DNA of 64,000 nt from Rhynchopus sp. YZ270_cl-10 (lineage: Eukaryota; Euglenozoa; Diplonemea; Diplonemida; Diplonemidae). This document shows, in pieces, positions 1 to 9,900 of this stretch. The stretch spans positions 992,001 to 1,056,000 of the forward strand of contig OZ037865.1 of NCBI GenBank assembly GCA_964035575.1. Direction: 5' to 3'. The notes beneath the pieces were generated by a model. It saw only the letters and a list, made by a program, of their open reading frames with translations, was not told where the DNA came from and searched no databases. The first letter of the stretch is position 1. Every line of letters starts with the position of its first letter. Made by a program: the position numbers and the translations under genes.

Positions 1-59
1 CGTGCGACTTTTCGCGAGGGTCTTGAGCGTTTTGTCAAATACTATGTGTTAACTAAAGA

Positions 60-160
60 AAACCCCTTGCAACGTTTCTTTAGCGTTTCCTCAACGTTTC
101 CCAAGAATCTGGGAAACGTCAACGTTTCCTTTTGGGAAACGTTGACCGTTTCCTAGGCGC
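60..160. repeat. Double hairpin built on ACGTTTCCC
   Basis: ACGTTTCCC (94-102) pairs with GGGAAACGT (111-119), and AACGTTTCC (121-129) pairs with GGAAACGTT (134-142). Further GTTTCC words lie on either side. Arrays like this are common at the ends of TIR transposons, but the other end would lie outside the window, so no family is assigned. Confidence 0.5.
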
Positions 161-167
161 ACTGCCC

Positions 168-1312
168 TAGGGGATACGACTCCAGCCATTTTGGCTGGGA
201 CCAAACGCACGGAAAATTCATTTGGCATTATCTGGCCATCTCCAAGGCAACTGCGGGTGAAAAACACCCTCAGAGTGGGTCACAGGGGGCCTGTGGGTCG
301 AAAAACGACCCAGAAGCCACCCCAGAATACAAAAAAATGGAAAAAAATAGTGAAAAAACGGCTTTTTTCACGTTTTGGCCACTTTGGGCAAAATAGCGAT
401 TTTTCGAGAAAAAAATCAAAAACCGGGATATTTTTTGACATCACAAAGCCTCCTTTGGCACAAATATACCCCAAAAGTGGCCTGTGAGTCCATTCCAACC
501 TGTTTTGGACATATTTGACACTTTTGGAAGTGTTTTTTTGGTGTTTTTAGGTCAAAAAAATGCCCAAGACGTCCCCAAGACATCCCCAAGACACTTTGCA
601 CACCCCCTGTTACGGTCATATTTTTTTCGTTTTTTTGCCTGAAACCCCCAAAATACCCCTCCCGGACCCCACATAGTCCCGAATATCCATTGAAGGCCCT
701 TCAACTTCAACATGGATGCTGCCGAAACTGAAGCACAATTTTAGGGCTTTAAAAAATATTTTTTTTGGGGTGCTTCTACTCACTCTGAGTGGGTGTGTGA
801 TGGATATTCGGGACTATGTGGGGTCCGGGAGGGGTATTTTGGGGGTTTCAGGCAAAAAAACGAAAAAAATATGACCGTAACAGGGGGTGTGCAAAGTGTC
901 TTGGGGATGTCTTGGGGACGTCTTGGGCATTTTTTTGACCTAAAAACACCAAAAAAACACTTCCAAAAGTGTCAAATATGTCCAAAACAGGTTGGAATGG
1001 ACTCACAGGCCACTTTTGGGGTATATTTGTGCCAAAGGAGGCTTTGTGATGTCAAAAAATATCCCGGTTTTTGATTTTTTTCTCGAAAAATCGCTATTTT
1101 GCCCAAAGTGGCCAAAACGTGAAAAAAGCCGTTTTTTCACTATTTTTTTCCATTTTTTTGTATTCTGGGGTGGCTTCTGGGTCGTTTTTCGACCCACAGG
1201 CCCCCTGTGACCCACTCTGAGGGTGTTTTTCACCCGCAGTTGCCTTGGAGATGACCAGATAATGCCAAATGAATTTTCCGTGCGCAAAAAATGGCTGGAG
1301 TCGTACCCCCTA
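168..1312. mobile_element. Foldback element with ~515-bp inverted arms
   Basis: Bases 168-690 reappear in reverse complement at 800-1312, almost base for base, around a 109-bp spacer (691-799). The left end reads TAGGGGATACGACTCCAGCC and the right end mirrors it before running into a poly-C tract. The left arm has a short insertion near 196-208. Open frames through the arms are symmetric translations of the palindrome and show no domain. No convincing target-site duplication was found, so the superfamily is unknown. The near identity of the arms implies recent formation or arm conversion. Confidence 0.75.
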
Positions 1313-2329
1313 CCCCCCCCCCCCCCCCAAGGGTTTCTTTCTCTCTCTCTGGCCCTGTTATAACTGTTCCTTAAACCTCTCAAAGACAGATAGAGAGTAT
1401 TCCCCCCTCAGAGACATTTTTTCTCTCTTAACCCTATACACCCAAGCGCGTGGCTTTCGAAATGACACCATGCTTTGAGACAGGTTCAGCTCATTTTTTG
1501 TAAAAACATTATTTTTTTTATGTGGAAATAATTTGCACCGATCTTGCTTGGTAAACCGCAAACCCGCATACCACACGAGTGTGATTGTCAGTCAGACCCT
1601 GCCATGAAACCACTATCACCACTGCCTGGGTCTGAACTGTCTTTATCAAATCGTTTTGGGCCTATACTGTCCAAAAGCCATACTTCGTGGCCAGATTCAC
1701 ACAAAAAACAATGTAATTGAAAGCCGTGTTCAAAATGTTTCAATTGCGGCCAGATACGATCAAAAGTTTACATCTGGGATCCCTTTACCGGTTGGAGAGC
1801 TCCAAAAACCAAACTCAAAAATGTCTTGAAAATATGGCTTGGGGTGTATAGGGTTAGAGATGTGTGTTGGGGCTTTCCACCCCCTTTTTTTTAAAAAGGC
1901 AGAACGCTGTGTTATATACACCTTGTTCTTTCGCCTTGCTGTTTCGATTTTATGTTCTTCCATTCTTCTCTCCCCCCCCCAATTCAGTTTCGGTGCGAGG
2001 AGAAGACAGCAGCAATGTGATATGGGTGCAACTTCCAGGGTAAAAGGGGGTTTTTCCCCTGTAAAAAAAAATACATATCCTTGGGGGTGTGTGAACATGA
2101 AATGTAAATGGGGAAAAAAAAAATCCGAAAAATAAACAAACAAGCGTGATGCGGAGGTTGGGGGGAATGTCAGAGATTGATTAGCAAGCGTGATTTTTTT
2201 CTTCTTTTTTTTTTTAAATATTTCCCAATCTGTCATGTACCAGCCAACTATAAAAATCACTCGATTTTGCTGCCGCTGTTTTGTTAGGTGTTGTAACTGT
2301 GTTTTCCTCCCCCCACCAAATAAAAAAAA

Positions 2330-2444
2330 GTACACGTTTAGGAAGCCTACTTCCTTTTTAGTCCGCCGACTCCATTTTCTTGGAGCTTCCGGGATTGTAC
2401 ATGGTTCGTTCCCTGGTAAAGAAAAGTTTTCAAAAAAAAAAAAA
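2330..2444 (+). repeat. P3 dispersed repeat, copy 1
   Basis: A ~115-bp A-tailed repeat with a second copy at 32981-33102 on the same strand. Shared landmarks are ACGTTTAGGAAG, a GGAAG/CTTCC hairpin, CTCCATTTTCTTGGAGCTTC and ACATGGTTCGTTCCCT. It ends in AAGTTTTCAAAA, the same 3' end as family R1, which points to a common mode of origin. Confidence 0.7.
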
Positions 2445-2660
2445 TAAGGTTAGACTTCACAGTTTCCTATTGTCGTCCAGACCCTTAGTTGTGTGTGGTT
2501 ACAGACAATAGGGCAGGTCAGATTAACGCTTCGAAAACAGCCTGGGTACACATGAACAGGAGTAGCTTTGTTATGAAATTTATTGTTATTTTTTTAACTG
2601 CGTCCGTCGATGATACCCATCTTTTTCACCAGAAAGTTTTGATTTGTTTTTTTTTTTTTA

Positions 2661-2808
2661 AACGCACACTACTTTGTGAGCGGAAAGTGTCACGTCGTTC
2701 ACCCAACCGTCCGCAACACCACCCAACAGAGAGATAGTGTGTGGAAGCGTCAACGCATCAAACAACTACAAGAAAGGGGGATGAGGGAACGGCAACACTG
2801 TGACACCC
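2661..2808 (+). repeat. P1 dispersed repeat, copy 1
   Basis: A ~150-bp repeat with a second copy at 12206-12366 on the same strand. Shared landmarks are CACTACTTTGTGAGCGGAAA, a CACACTACT/AGTGTGTGG complementary pair, GAAGCGTCAACGCATCAAAC and GGGGGATGAGGGAACG. It has no coding potential. The complementary ends suggest a folded RNA or a hairpin element. Confidence 0.7.
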
Positions 2809-2835
2809 TTTTTAAAAAAAATCCGGAAAAATAAA

Positions 2836-2893
2836 GTAGTATAGTGGTTAGTTCATCCTCGGATGTCTACACTAATACAACCAAGTTTTCAAA
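2836..2893 (+). repeat. R1 module, longest copy (tRNA A-box-like head)
   Basis: R1 consensus: an optional TAGTATAGTGG head, then GTTCATCCTCGGGTGTC, TACACTAATACAACC and AAGTTTTCAAAA followed by an A-tract. The head fits the tRNA A-box and resembles the D-arm of tRNA-Asp or tRNA-Gly; no B-box follows. Other + strand copies start near 3180, 6104, 11551, 12757, 17216, 17330, 20001, 21096, 28053, 32917, 50543, 57619, 58661, 58942, 59374 and 63908. A second subtype has CACACTCTAGGGTGG in the middle (32917, 50543, 58661, 58942). A truncated tRNA-derived SINE is one reading. Confidence 0.7.
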
Positions 2894-3179
2894 TAAAATA
2901 AAATACGATGCTGTTATATAGGAGTAGTACCCTTGCGGCCACCCGCTTCTCCCTTCCCCCGCCTTCTCTTCCCCCCCCCACCCAATTATCTCTGGGTAGA
3001 TAATTTTAGTCATCCTTTATGTTTTGCCTTTTTATTTTTTATTTTTTTTTGTGAACAATACGTGTTTTTGTACCTGCCTACACAGCAAAGGAGGACGACA
3101 CAAAAAAAAAAAAGGTCTGATTTTTTTTTGTGGTATTTTTGTGCATTTTAGGTGTTCAATAAGCGTTTTTTTGCTATCG

Positions 3180-3372
3180 TGGAGTTTATCTCGATCTCGG
3201 GTGTACACTAATACAGCAAGCAAGCTTTTTAAAAAAAAAAAATGAGTACAGAACTTCGCTCCGTTTTTGAAGCGAAGTGATTGTCGACACAACAAAAAGG
3301 CAGTGGAGATTGCACAACTGTGGCAACACAACCGAGGCAACTACACCACTCCAACAATTTATCAAAAAAAAA
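3180..3372 (+). repeat. Composite R1-R2-R3 block
   Basis: R1 (3180-3242), R2 (3243-3293) and R3 (3304-3372) follow one another, each ending in an A-run. R2 here keeps only its hairpin (CTTCGCT with AGCGAAG) and the tail GATTGTCGACACAAC. R3 consensus: GTGGAGATTGCACAAC, GTGGCAACACAACCGAGGC, AACTACACCACTCCAAC, AATTTATCAAAA. Other R3 copies lie at 3975, 27536, 29214, 32846, 55067, 56800 and 63836, all on +. Module order differs elsewhere: R3-R2 at 27536 and 29214, R3-R1 at 32846 and 63836, R1-R2 at 12757 and 28053. Confidence 0.7.
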
Positions 3373-4153
3373 AGCAAAGAGATAATTCAGTAACACACCC
3401 CCTATTTCTCTATCGACTATAAGAACCTCACCACTTTAGGGGACCTTGAGTCCATATTTGGTTTTGTTTCGAACCCATTCTTTTTTTTTAGCTCCCTAAA
3501 AAAGGCAGATCACGGTAAATAAAGACAAAAAAAACATACAATAAAACCTTTACCTTCGACCATTTGCAACACCAGAGCGATGGCCTTCCCTTGCTGTGAT
3601 CCTCCCCCCCCTGCTTGCCAAAAATATTAGACCTGCTTCTGATTGCTGTGTTGTGCATCCCCCCCTAGGTCTATACCTTCCATCTTTCAAGTTTGTTCTC
3701 TTCTCTGATTTTTTTTTTTTTTTTTTTTTGATTCTACAATTTTTTCGCCGTGTGTCTGGTGTCTGGTGTGTGGCACAGAAGCAAAAGAAGAAAGCCTTTT
3801 GGGTGACATAGAGTAACGGTAGGTGATTGTCTACTCATGAAAAAAGGTTGCTACACTATCCAAAAAAAAAAGGACAAAAAAAAAAAAAAAAAAAGAAAAG
3901 TACCCAACAAAACTAATTTTGGGAAGAAAAAAAAAAATGAACAAAAAAAAGGTAATTCCCAAAAAAGTGGAGAATTTCGCTATGTGACAACACAAAGATT
4001 CAACTCAATACTCCAACAAAAGTTTCAAAAAAAAAAAAAAAAGATTTTCCGCTACAGACTAGGAGGATACAACATATATTCATTGCAGTCTTCCCCCACT
4101 TCTTTTTTCTCTTCTGCTCCATTCTCTTCCTAGAAATCCTTTTTTATTTTATG

Positions 4154-4320
4154 TCACCTCATGAAATGAAGGAGGAAATAGAAACAAAGCACTTTGAACA
4201 CACTTGCGGTTCTGGGGACGAACCGCGCTGCAGAGCCACTCCTCACCAAACAGGTTGAGGTGCGTTTCACCACAACCTCTCTCCCATGGGTTTTATCGTG
4301 TGATGAGTGTTAAGTTTCTA
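4154..4320 (+). repeat. P2 dispersed repeat, copy 1
   Basis: A ~167-bp sequence with a close second copy at 20691-20860 on the same strand. Landmarks are TCACCTCATGAAATGAAGGA, the hairpin GCGGTTCTGGGGACGAACCGC, AACAGGTTGAGGTGCG and GGGTTTTATCGTGTGATGAG. There is no coding potential and no poly-A end. The strong GCGGTTC/GAACCGC stem suggests a folded transcript or MITE-like DNA. Confidence 0.7.
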
Positions 4321-4439
4321 TTTCTCCCCTCACTTTTTATTTGGGTAGTTGTCCTTTCATCTGTGGCTAACACCATGCGTGGGTGGATCAGAGGTGTGCC
4401 TGCAATAATGCAATATTCATACCCACAATTTTGACCAGA

Positions 4440-4565
4440 CGTCAACCAACCAATTGCTGTAGGACTGTGTGGTTGAGGGTCCACCCCCCCGGTACACACC
4501 TGGTCAACCAAAGTACGCTGTTCATGAGAGAGCTTTTTTTGAATTTTCAAGTCAAGTTTAATTAC
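4440..4565 (+). repeat. R6 module, upstream of the first gene
   Basis: R6 consensus: TGTAGGACTG, GGTCCACCCGGTACACC, CGGTCAT, ACCAAAGGTACACTG, TTCACGAGAGGGCTTTTG, TATTTCAGGTCAA and then a T-rich stretch. Other + strand copies: 9953-10045 (in an intron), 14026-14130, 23005-23110, 44445-44550 and 50210-50310, with partial ones at 32498 and 52488. Complementary GGTAC/GTACC words suggest a small hairpin. No known family is recognised. Confidence 0.65.
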
Positions 4566-4689
4566 TTTGATTTTATGTTTTTTTTGCTGTGCTTCACTAT
4601 TATCTATTACTCCAAACACCACTACACACCTTTTAAGGGCCATATTCGCAAGAATTACCCTCACTAGGCATCAAACCCTACCACACACC

Positions 4690-4758
4690 CTTTCACCCCC
4701 TCAGACAATACCCCCCCCTTATATTACACTTCATATCCCTATTCTCATCCTTTTAAAG
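4690..4758 (+). promoter_or_regulatory. Candidate leader 3' splice acceptor
   Basis: A C- and T-rich tract ends in AG at 4757-4758, five nt before the ATG at 4764. This fits a spliced-leader acceptor or the end of a 5'UTR intron. The tract is interrupted by A residues, so it is the weaker of the close acceptors in this window. Confidence 0.35.
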
Positions 4759-4763
4759 AAACT

Positions 4764-5750
4764 ATGGCCGAAATGATAGAGTTCGGTGCAGGTGCACAAG
4801 GTGGTGGAGTCGTCCCCGACGGCGACCAGCAATCCCCCACTCCCGCCCCCGCTTCCGACACCCCCGAGAAAAAGGGGGGATTTGCAGGTCTCAAAGGGAG
4901 CTTGAAGAAACAATCTGAGAATTTGGCGCAGGGCATTCAAAACGCGGCGATGGCTTATGTACAGGACACTGGTGTTGTCGAAACTGGCCCATGGGCTTCC
5001 CCTGGGGAGGACTGGCCTCATGAGTGGAACAAAGACAAACCGTTTTGGTATCCCCTTGCGAAGAAGGGGCAGTTCACGCAGCAGGCATTCCCTTCACGGA
5101 CGAACAAAACGAACCATCACAGTAAGGGGACCTCTAAGTGGGCGACGACCGACAATGGCACGCTTCTCTGCACCTTTGCGCGGGAGTGTCCGAGAACACT
5201 GTGCGAAACGTTCATTGGGTACCTCTATCCGTTCTCTGCTGCCGCAGTGTGCCTGCAGCGGCGCCAGCTTCTGATGAACAACCCAGAGAACTATGAGTGT
5301 TGCGCTGGGCTGCTTGGCGCGAAGTGGACCACCATCTGCAACGGCTGCATCGGAGGCAACGAAGAATGCTGTATGTGCATGGAGGCCTTCTTCTGCCCAG
5401 TATGCGCCATGCACGCAAACCGCTGGATGGTGCAGGCTCATTACGGTGCAGAAGACACCCTCCTCGACACAGTTGTCATCGACTGGTCAATTCTCTGCCG
5501 CGCTCCAGGAGAATGTATGTGTAACTGCCCCGAATGCGAAGAGGTTGCAACAATCCTGTACCTCCCCTTCCTTGGCTGCATCTACGCACAACATGCACAC
5601 GAAATGCGGTCCCGTGGATTCCCCTACTTAGGTAGACTCTCAGGCGATTTGTCTATGCAATACCACAGCCGTGTAAAAGGATGCGGTTATGACGGAAAGG
5701 TTATTGTGAAGAAAACGGTGCCACACCCGCAGGATGCGGAAATGGCATGA
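4764..5750 (+). CDS. Cysteine-rich PLAC8-like protein
   Basis: Single-exon gene of 328 aa. Residues 1-60 are low complexity (acidic, Pro-rich, then Lys-rich) and look disordered. From about residue 133 the protein is cysteine-rich, with clusters such as CCMCMEAFFCPVC and CMCNCPEC and the run MHANRWMVQ followed by a conserved-looking Asp. This resembles PLAC8-type and related eukaryotic proteins in which Cys pairs and short hydrophobic stretches form a membrane-associated core, but I cannot match the exact PLAC8 signature, so the assignment is tentative. The ATG at 4764 is the first in frame and follows a pyrimidine-rich leader ending in AG. The protein has no signal peptide or clear long transmembrane helix. 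The biochemical role is unknown. The gene is codirectional with its neighbours. Confidence 0.8.
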   Translation: MAEMIEFGAGAQGGGVVPDGDQQSPTPAPASDTPEKKGGFAGLKGSLKKQSENLAQGIQNAAMAYVQDTGVVETGPWASPGEDWPHEWNKDKPFWYPLAKKGQFTQQAFPSRTNKTNHHSKGTSKWATTDNGTLLCTFARECPRTLCETFIGYLYPFSAAAVCLQRRQLLMNNPENYECCAGLLGAKWTTICNGCIGGNEECCMCMEAFFCPVCAMHANRWMVQAHYGAEDTLLDTVVIDWSILCRAPGECMCNCPECEEVATILYLPFLGCIYAQHAHEMRSRGFPYLGRLSGDLSMQYHSRVKGCGYDGKVIVKKTVPHPQDAEMA

Positions 5751-6333
5751 GTGGAGAGGTTCTCTTGATGGATTATTTTTTAAAAAAGAGGAAAGAAGAA
5801 ATGGGAAATAGGGGAAAATAGACAGTGTGTTTGCTCAGCAGTTGCACCTTATTTACGTGGGGCAAAATATGGGAAAAAGGAATTTCGTTAAAAGGGAGGC
5901 TTTCCAGTCGACCAGATGCGAAACCAGATGTTCTGTCGTTTTGTGTGTTTGGGGATCATCTTTGAATCTGTGTGCTCCCACCCCGTTTTCTCCTCCCCTT
6001 TTTAGATGTGTGCGCACGTGAATCACATTCATCTTCCAAGTTATTCTTTTTCTTTTCAGTTGAATTGTAAAACATTGCGTTTGTTGATCAACAACAACGT
6101 CCCTAGAGCACATCCTCCGGTGTCTACACTAATACATACGTTTTTTTTACCAATCAACTTCCCCTTTTTGCCTGCTATATTCTCCCAAGAATATTTCCCA
6201 CTGAAAAAAAAAAGATAATGCTTGAGAGGATGTTGGTAAGGCAACAAAAAAAAAACATGTCATGTAAGTATCCTAGCCTTCGAGTGGCTTTGAGATATTG
6301 TGCAGACAGAACACCTTGGACGATTTGTCAATC

Positions 6334-6371
<38 letters not shown>

Positions 6372-6835
6372 AAAAGAAAGGGGGAAAAAACCCCCAAGCA
6401 ACAAATAAAAAAACCCCTTTTCACAACTGCAGGGCTTCTTTCATAGATGCGCGCGTACAGCATGCATGGGTAAAGTTTTCTATTTCATTTGCAACCAGAC
6501 AGCCCACACTTGGCTCTCTCCCTCCCCCTTTACTCATTCTAAAAATTCCCCCAGTGTACAAAACAAAACAATACCAGCCCCACCTCGGTTCCACTGCCTC
6601 ACCGAGGAAAACATTTACTTTACATTACCACCAAACGGCCATATCCTTTTTCTCTTTATCACCCTTCTCCTCCTCCTCCCCCCCCTTCCCCTTCCACCCC
6701 CCCTTCAACCATCCCTTTTTTTGACAGAATCGGCAACTCTCTTAGAGGCCGATTTGAACGGGGGGGACCCTTTTTTTAATAGTGTTCTTTGGAATATAAA
6801 AATTGTTGGCACACGCGACCTAGTTGTGCAACAGC
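5751..6835 (+). other. Intergenic spacer upstream of mtIF2
   Basis: No gene is seen. It holds an R7 module (6003-6050), an R1 3' part (6104-6141) and a long A-tract with few interruptions (6336-6370). The last 300 bases are increasingly C- and T-rich and lead into the mtIF2 acceptor. Confidence 0.6.
6003..6050 (+). repeat. R7 module
   Basis: R7 consensus: AGATGTGTGCGCACGTG with variable, partly self-complementary bases, then CACATTCATCTTACAAC and a long T-rich stretch. Other + strand copies: 26411-26455, 44118-44160, 57806-57850, 59723-59765, 60891-60930 and 63438-63475. The TTCATCTTA 3' part is shared with R4, suggesting related 3' ends. No known family is recognised. Confidence 0.6.
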
Positions 6836-6891
6836 TACACCTCCTCCTCCCTCCCCCACCCACCTTTCTTCCACAATCGAGCGCATAACAG
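6836..6891 (+). promoter_or_regulatory. Candidate leader 3' splice acceptor of mtIF2
   Basis: A long CT/C tract (about 6840-6872) is followed by AACAG ending at 6891. The coding start proposed for mtIF2 lies 35 nt downstream. Either trans-splicing of a leader or a 5'UTR intron would use this site. Confidence 0.4.
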
Positions 6892-6894
6892 CCT

Positions 6895-6930
6895 ATGGTC
6901 CGGCGTACGCTGGGCTGGTGGTCCCGATGA
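6895..6930 (+). promoter_or_regulatory. uORF overlapping the mtIF2 start (ATGA)
   Basis: An 11-codon frame begins at the first ATG after the acceptor AG (6895) and ends with TGA at 6928-6930. That stop overlaps the proposed mtIF2 ATG (6927-6929) as ATGA, an arrangement that permits termination-coupled reinitiation. The encoded peptide starts MVRRTLGWW. Whether it is translated is unknown. Confidence 0.4.
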
Positions 6931-9900
6931 GGGCACAGTCCAGCCTCGTCCGCCGGTGTGTCGCGCAGAGGCGGAGCTGCCAGGCCGATGCCATGGAGGG
7001 AGGGAGGTATGGGAGGGTGTCGCTCACATCGACGTTCTACGAGCTTGATCAGAGTGAGCTTGACGAAAGCATGGGGACAAGAAAACGAAGAGCTTTCTCA
7101 CTTGGTGCAACCAGGAGAGCAGCTTTGAACCGTTCGAGACAACGTTTAGGGTTGCCTCCCATCCTGAACTGGCGGAAGTTCACCGCAGAGGCTGTGACGG
7201 TGCGAGAGGAATTGTGCGGATTGGACGATCCAAGAGCACAGCAGCATATTGAGCGTGAACGGAAGGGGAAGACCGGTGCGTCGCATCAACATAAAGGAAA
7301 CCCGAATTTGAAAAACAAAAAGCCGTTTTCGAAGTACGCACAGACATCGTCGATGCAGCGTGGCTCCCTTGCAGATCATCCCGTCAAGCGGATTATGCAA
7401 AACAAACGGTTCCGTGACTGCATCGCTGTGTCTCGCCTTCTCAACGAAACCAACCGAGAGGCCATTTGCAACATGCAACGCGCATTAGGCAAACCCGCCA
7501 TTCACCCGAACAAAATTCAGTACATCCCTCGCGCACCAGTTGTCACAGTTATGGGCCACGTTGACCACGGGAAGACAACCCTTCTCGACTCCCTCCGCAA
7601 CAGCGACCGTGCAGGGGGTGAGATCGGTGGGATCACACAAAGCGTCGGCGCCTTTCAGGTCTCGGTACCGGGGTCTGAGGTGCCCATTACTTTTATTGAT
7701 ACCCCTGGGCACGCTGCCTTTACGACGATGCGTAAAGCAGGGATCAATGCAACTGATGTTGTGGTGATGGTGGTCTCTGCGCGGGAAGGTGTGCAGGAGC
7801 AGACCATCGAGGTCATCAATTTAATCAAGGAGTCAGGCGTGCCTGTTGTTATTGCGTTGAATAAGGTGGACCGGGTGCATGATCGGGACGCAGCGTTGTT
7901 GCAGATCAGTGCGCAGTTGAGTGCGCATGACATTATCCTGGAGTGTGATGGGGGTGATGTGATGCATTCGTTTATTAGTGCAAAGACCGGAGAGGGGATT
8001 GGACAGCTTCTTGACAATTTGCTTCTGCAGGCGGAGCTATTGGAGTTGCAGACCCCTACACCGTGTCGTGCGGAGGCATCCATTCTAGAGACCGCTGCAC
8101 CACCTTCGGAGCAAAGTGTTGGCATGCTATCGAGCTTCTCCACAACACCGACTGTGACGGCGATTGTTCGTCGGGGCGTGCTTGCACCAGGGATGACGTT
8201 GATCAGCAATGACCAGCTCGTCAAAATTACTGGGTTAGAGGATGAGAATGGGAACCCCATAAAGCAGGCCATCCCCTCCCAGCCATGTTCCATCAAAGGT
8301 TTTGGGCGTAACCCCCCCAAGCCCAACACCATCCTCGTCGACGCAGGCCGCCGGATAAATCAAAAGGAGTGGCTAGAGTTCTGGGGCGAGCTGCACTCCG
8401 CAAAGCTCCGCAACGAGGACTTCATGGAGCTGGCGGAGAATGAGACGATGAACCTCTTCTGGAACCCAAGGCCGGATATCATGGATCAGGTGTGTTGCTG
8501 TCTCTTTGTGTCGAAGCTTCAAATGCAAGGGAAAAAAACGAAAATGAACGACAAAATAGAGACATTTTTTGTAATGACCGAGCGTTTTACGTTTCAGCTA
8601 CTGTAAAGGATTTGTCTTTTAAAAAAAGCATTGAATGAAACCTTCCAGTTTCGTTATGCACTTTCAAATGCCCCTTTAGTCATGGAGGTTAAGTTCTTCA
8701 TTTTACATTTTAAAAAATGCTATGAAATATCTCACATACTCATCACATCTTATCACACCGTACCACACCACCACAGGCCCTGCCGATGTCACAACGACGC
8801 GACCAAACGGAGACGCTCCGCCTCATCCTCAAAGGCAGCTCACAGGGCATGGTCGACGCCATGGAACAGGCTATCCAAGGACTCCCCCGCCTCGACAAGG
8901 TCACCCCCCAGGTATGGTTCTTTTGCCACCCACACACACACCTCTTGTGTCCGCGTTGAAAGCGGTTGTGGATCTTATCAACGCTTCGCTTTCTGAATGA
9001 TTTTTTCCCCTCGGATATCACGATACTGTCTTTTCCATGGAGACACATGAAAAGGAGTTCCGTGCTATTCACAGAACTCAATGGGGGATTGAGCGATATC
9101 TAGCAACAAACCAAAAACAAAAGAAAGTACAGAGAGGTACAGGAAAAATAGACAAAGAGAAGAGATTTTTTGACAAAAAGGGACAATAAACCTAGCATCT
9201 AATAGTTGTGATGTATACGTAACCATTCATTGGTTTTTTTAATATACTTCCAGCACCCTCTATACCTTCTTTTCGTCAGAAAAGAATGGATATGAAATAA
9301 TACTTTCTGCAAAAATCCATCTGCAAAAAGGCAAACCACGGATTTTCTGTTTAAACACCTTGGAGCTCTCATGCGATGTTCCTCACACGAAACCCTCCCC
9401 TCGCAGATCATCCACAAGGGCATCGGCGACATCAACGACAACGACGGACAGCTCTACCAACAACGCCCCGAGATATCTCAGATTGTGGGATGCGGTGTGC
9501 AGGATGTGACCAAGGAGCATTTGGAGGTGTGTGCACACTACACTTCAATTATATCTTTTTATTGGGTGCATGTGTTGACCCTCTCAAATGCTTTAAATTC
9601 TGTGAACTGAAAGTATATGACTCTATTTTTTATTGATACTGTCTCTCCTCTTTGGTTTGAAAGTGCTGCTATTTTTCTAGATGCATGAGATCACCCTTTC
9701 AATTTTTCTCCGCAATTTTTTAAAAGGTGACTAAGCAAACGATAGGTTCATCCCATCAATATCATCCCTTACAACCCTCGTAGCGATACACCTCTTCAGC
9801 ATTTTTAAAGACCACCAAAACAAAAGAGCACAACGCAAAAACAACACCTTTCATTCAAACACTCATAGCAATACACCTGTTCAGCTGTACGATGACAGTG

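Larger units (their letters stand above)
1313..4151 (+). other. Gene-free spacer with P1, P3, R1, R2, R3, R5 modules
   Basis: No coding sequence is recognised. It starts with a poly-C run and a CT-rich tract; 1500-2330 holds nothing recognised. After that come P3 (2330-2444), an R5-like piece (2595-2640), P1 (2661-2808), R1 (2836-2893), a contiguous R1-R2-R3 block (3180-3372), an R2-like 3' end (3811-3845) and a degenerate R3 (3975-4035). Long A- and T-tracts separate them. The R modules are described in their own entries. Confidence 0.6.

Noticed and set aside
191-1383. Matching open frames on both strands across 191-1383
   Set aside because: They are mirror translations of the foldback arms, without any domain or start context.
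6789-6926. Upstream extension of the mtIF2 frame from 6789
   Set aside because: It begins at TTG, runs through a pyrimidine tract and crosses a likely splice acceptor; the ATG at 6927 gives a plausible presequence.
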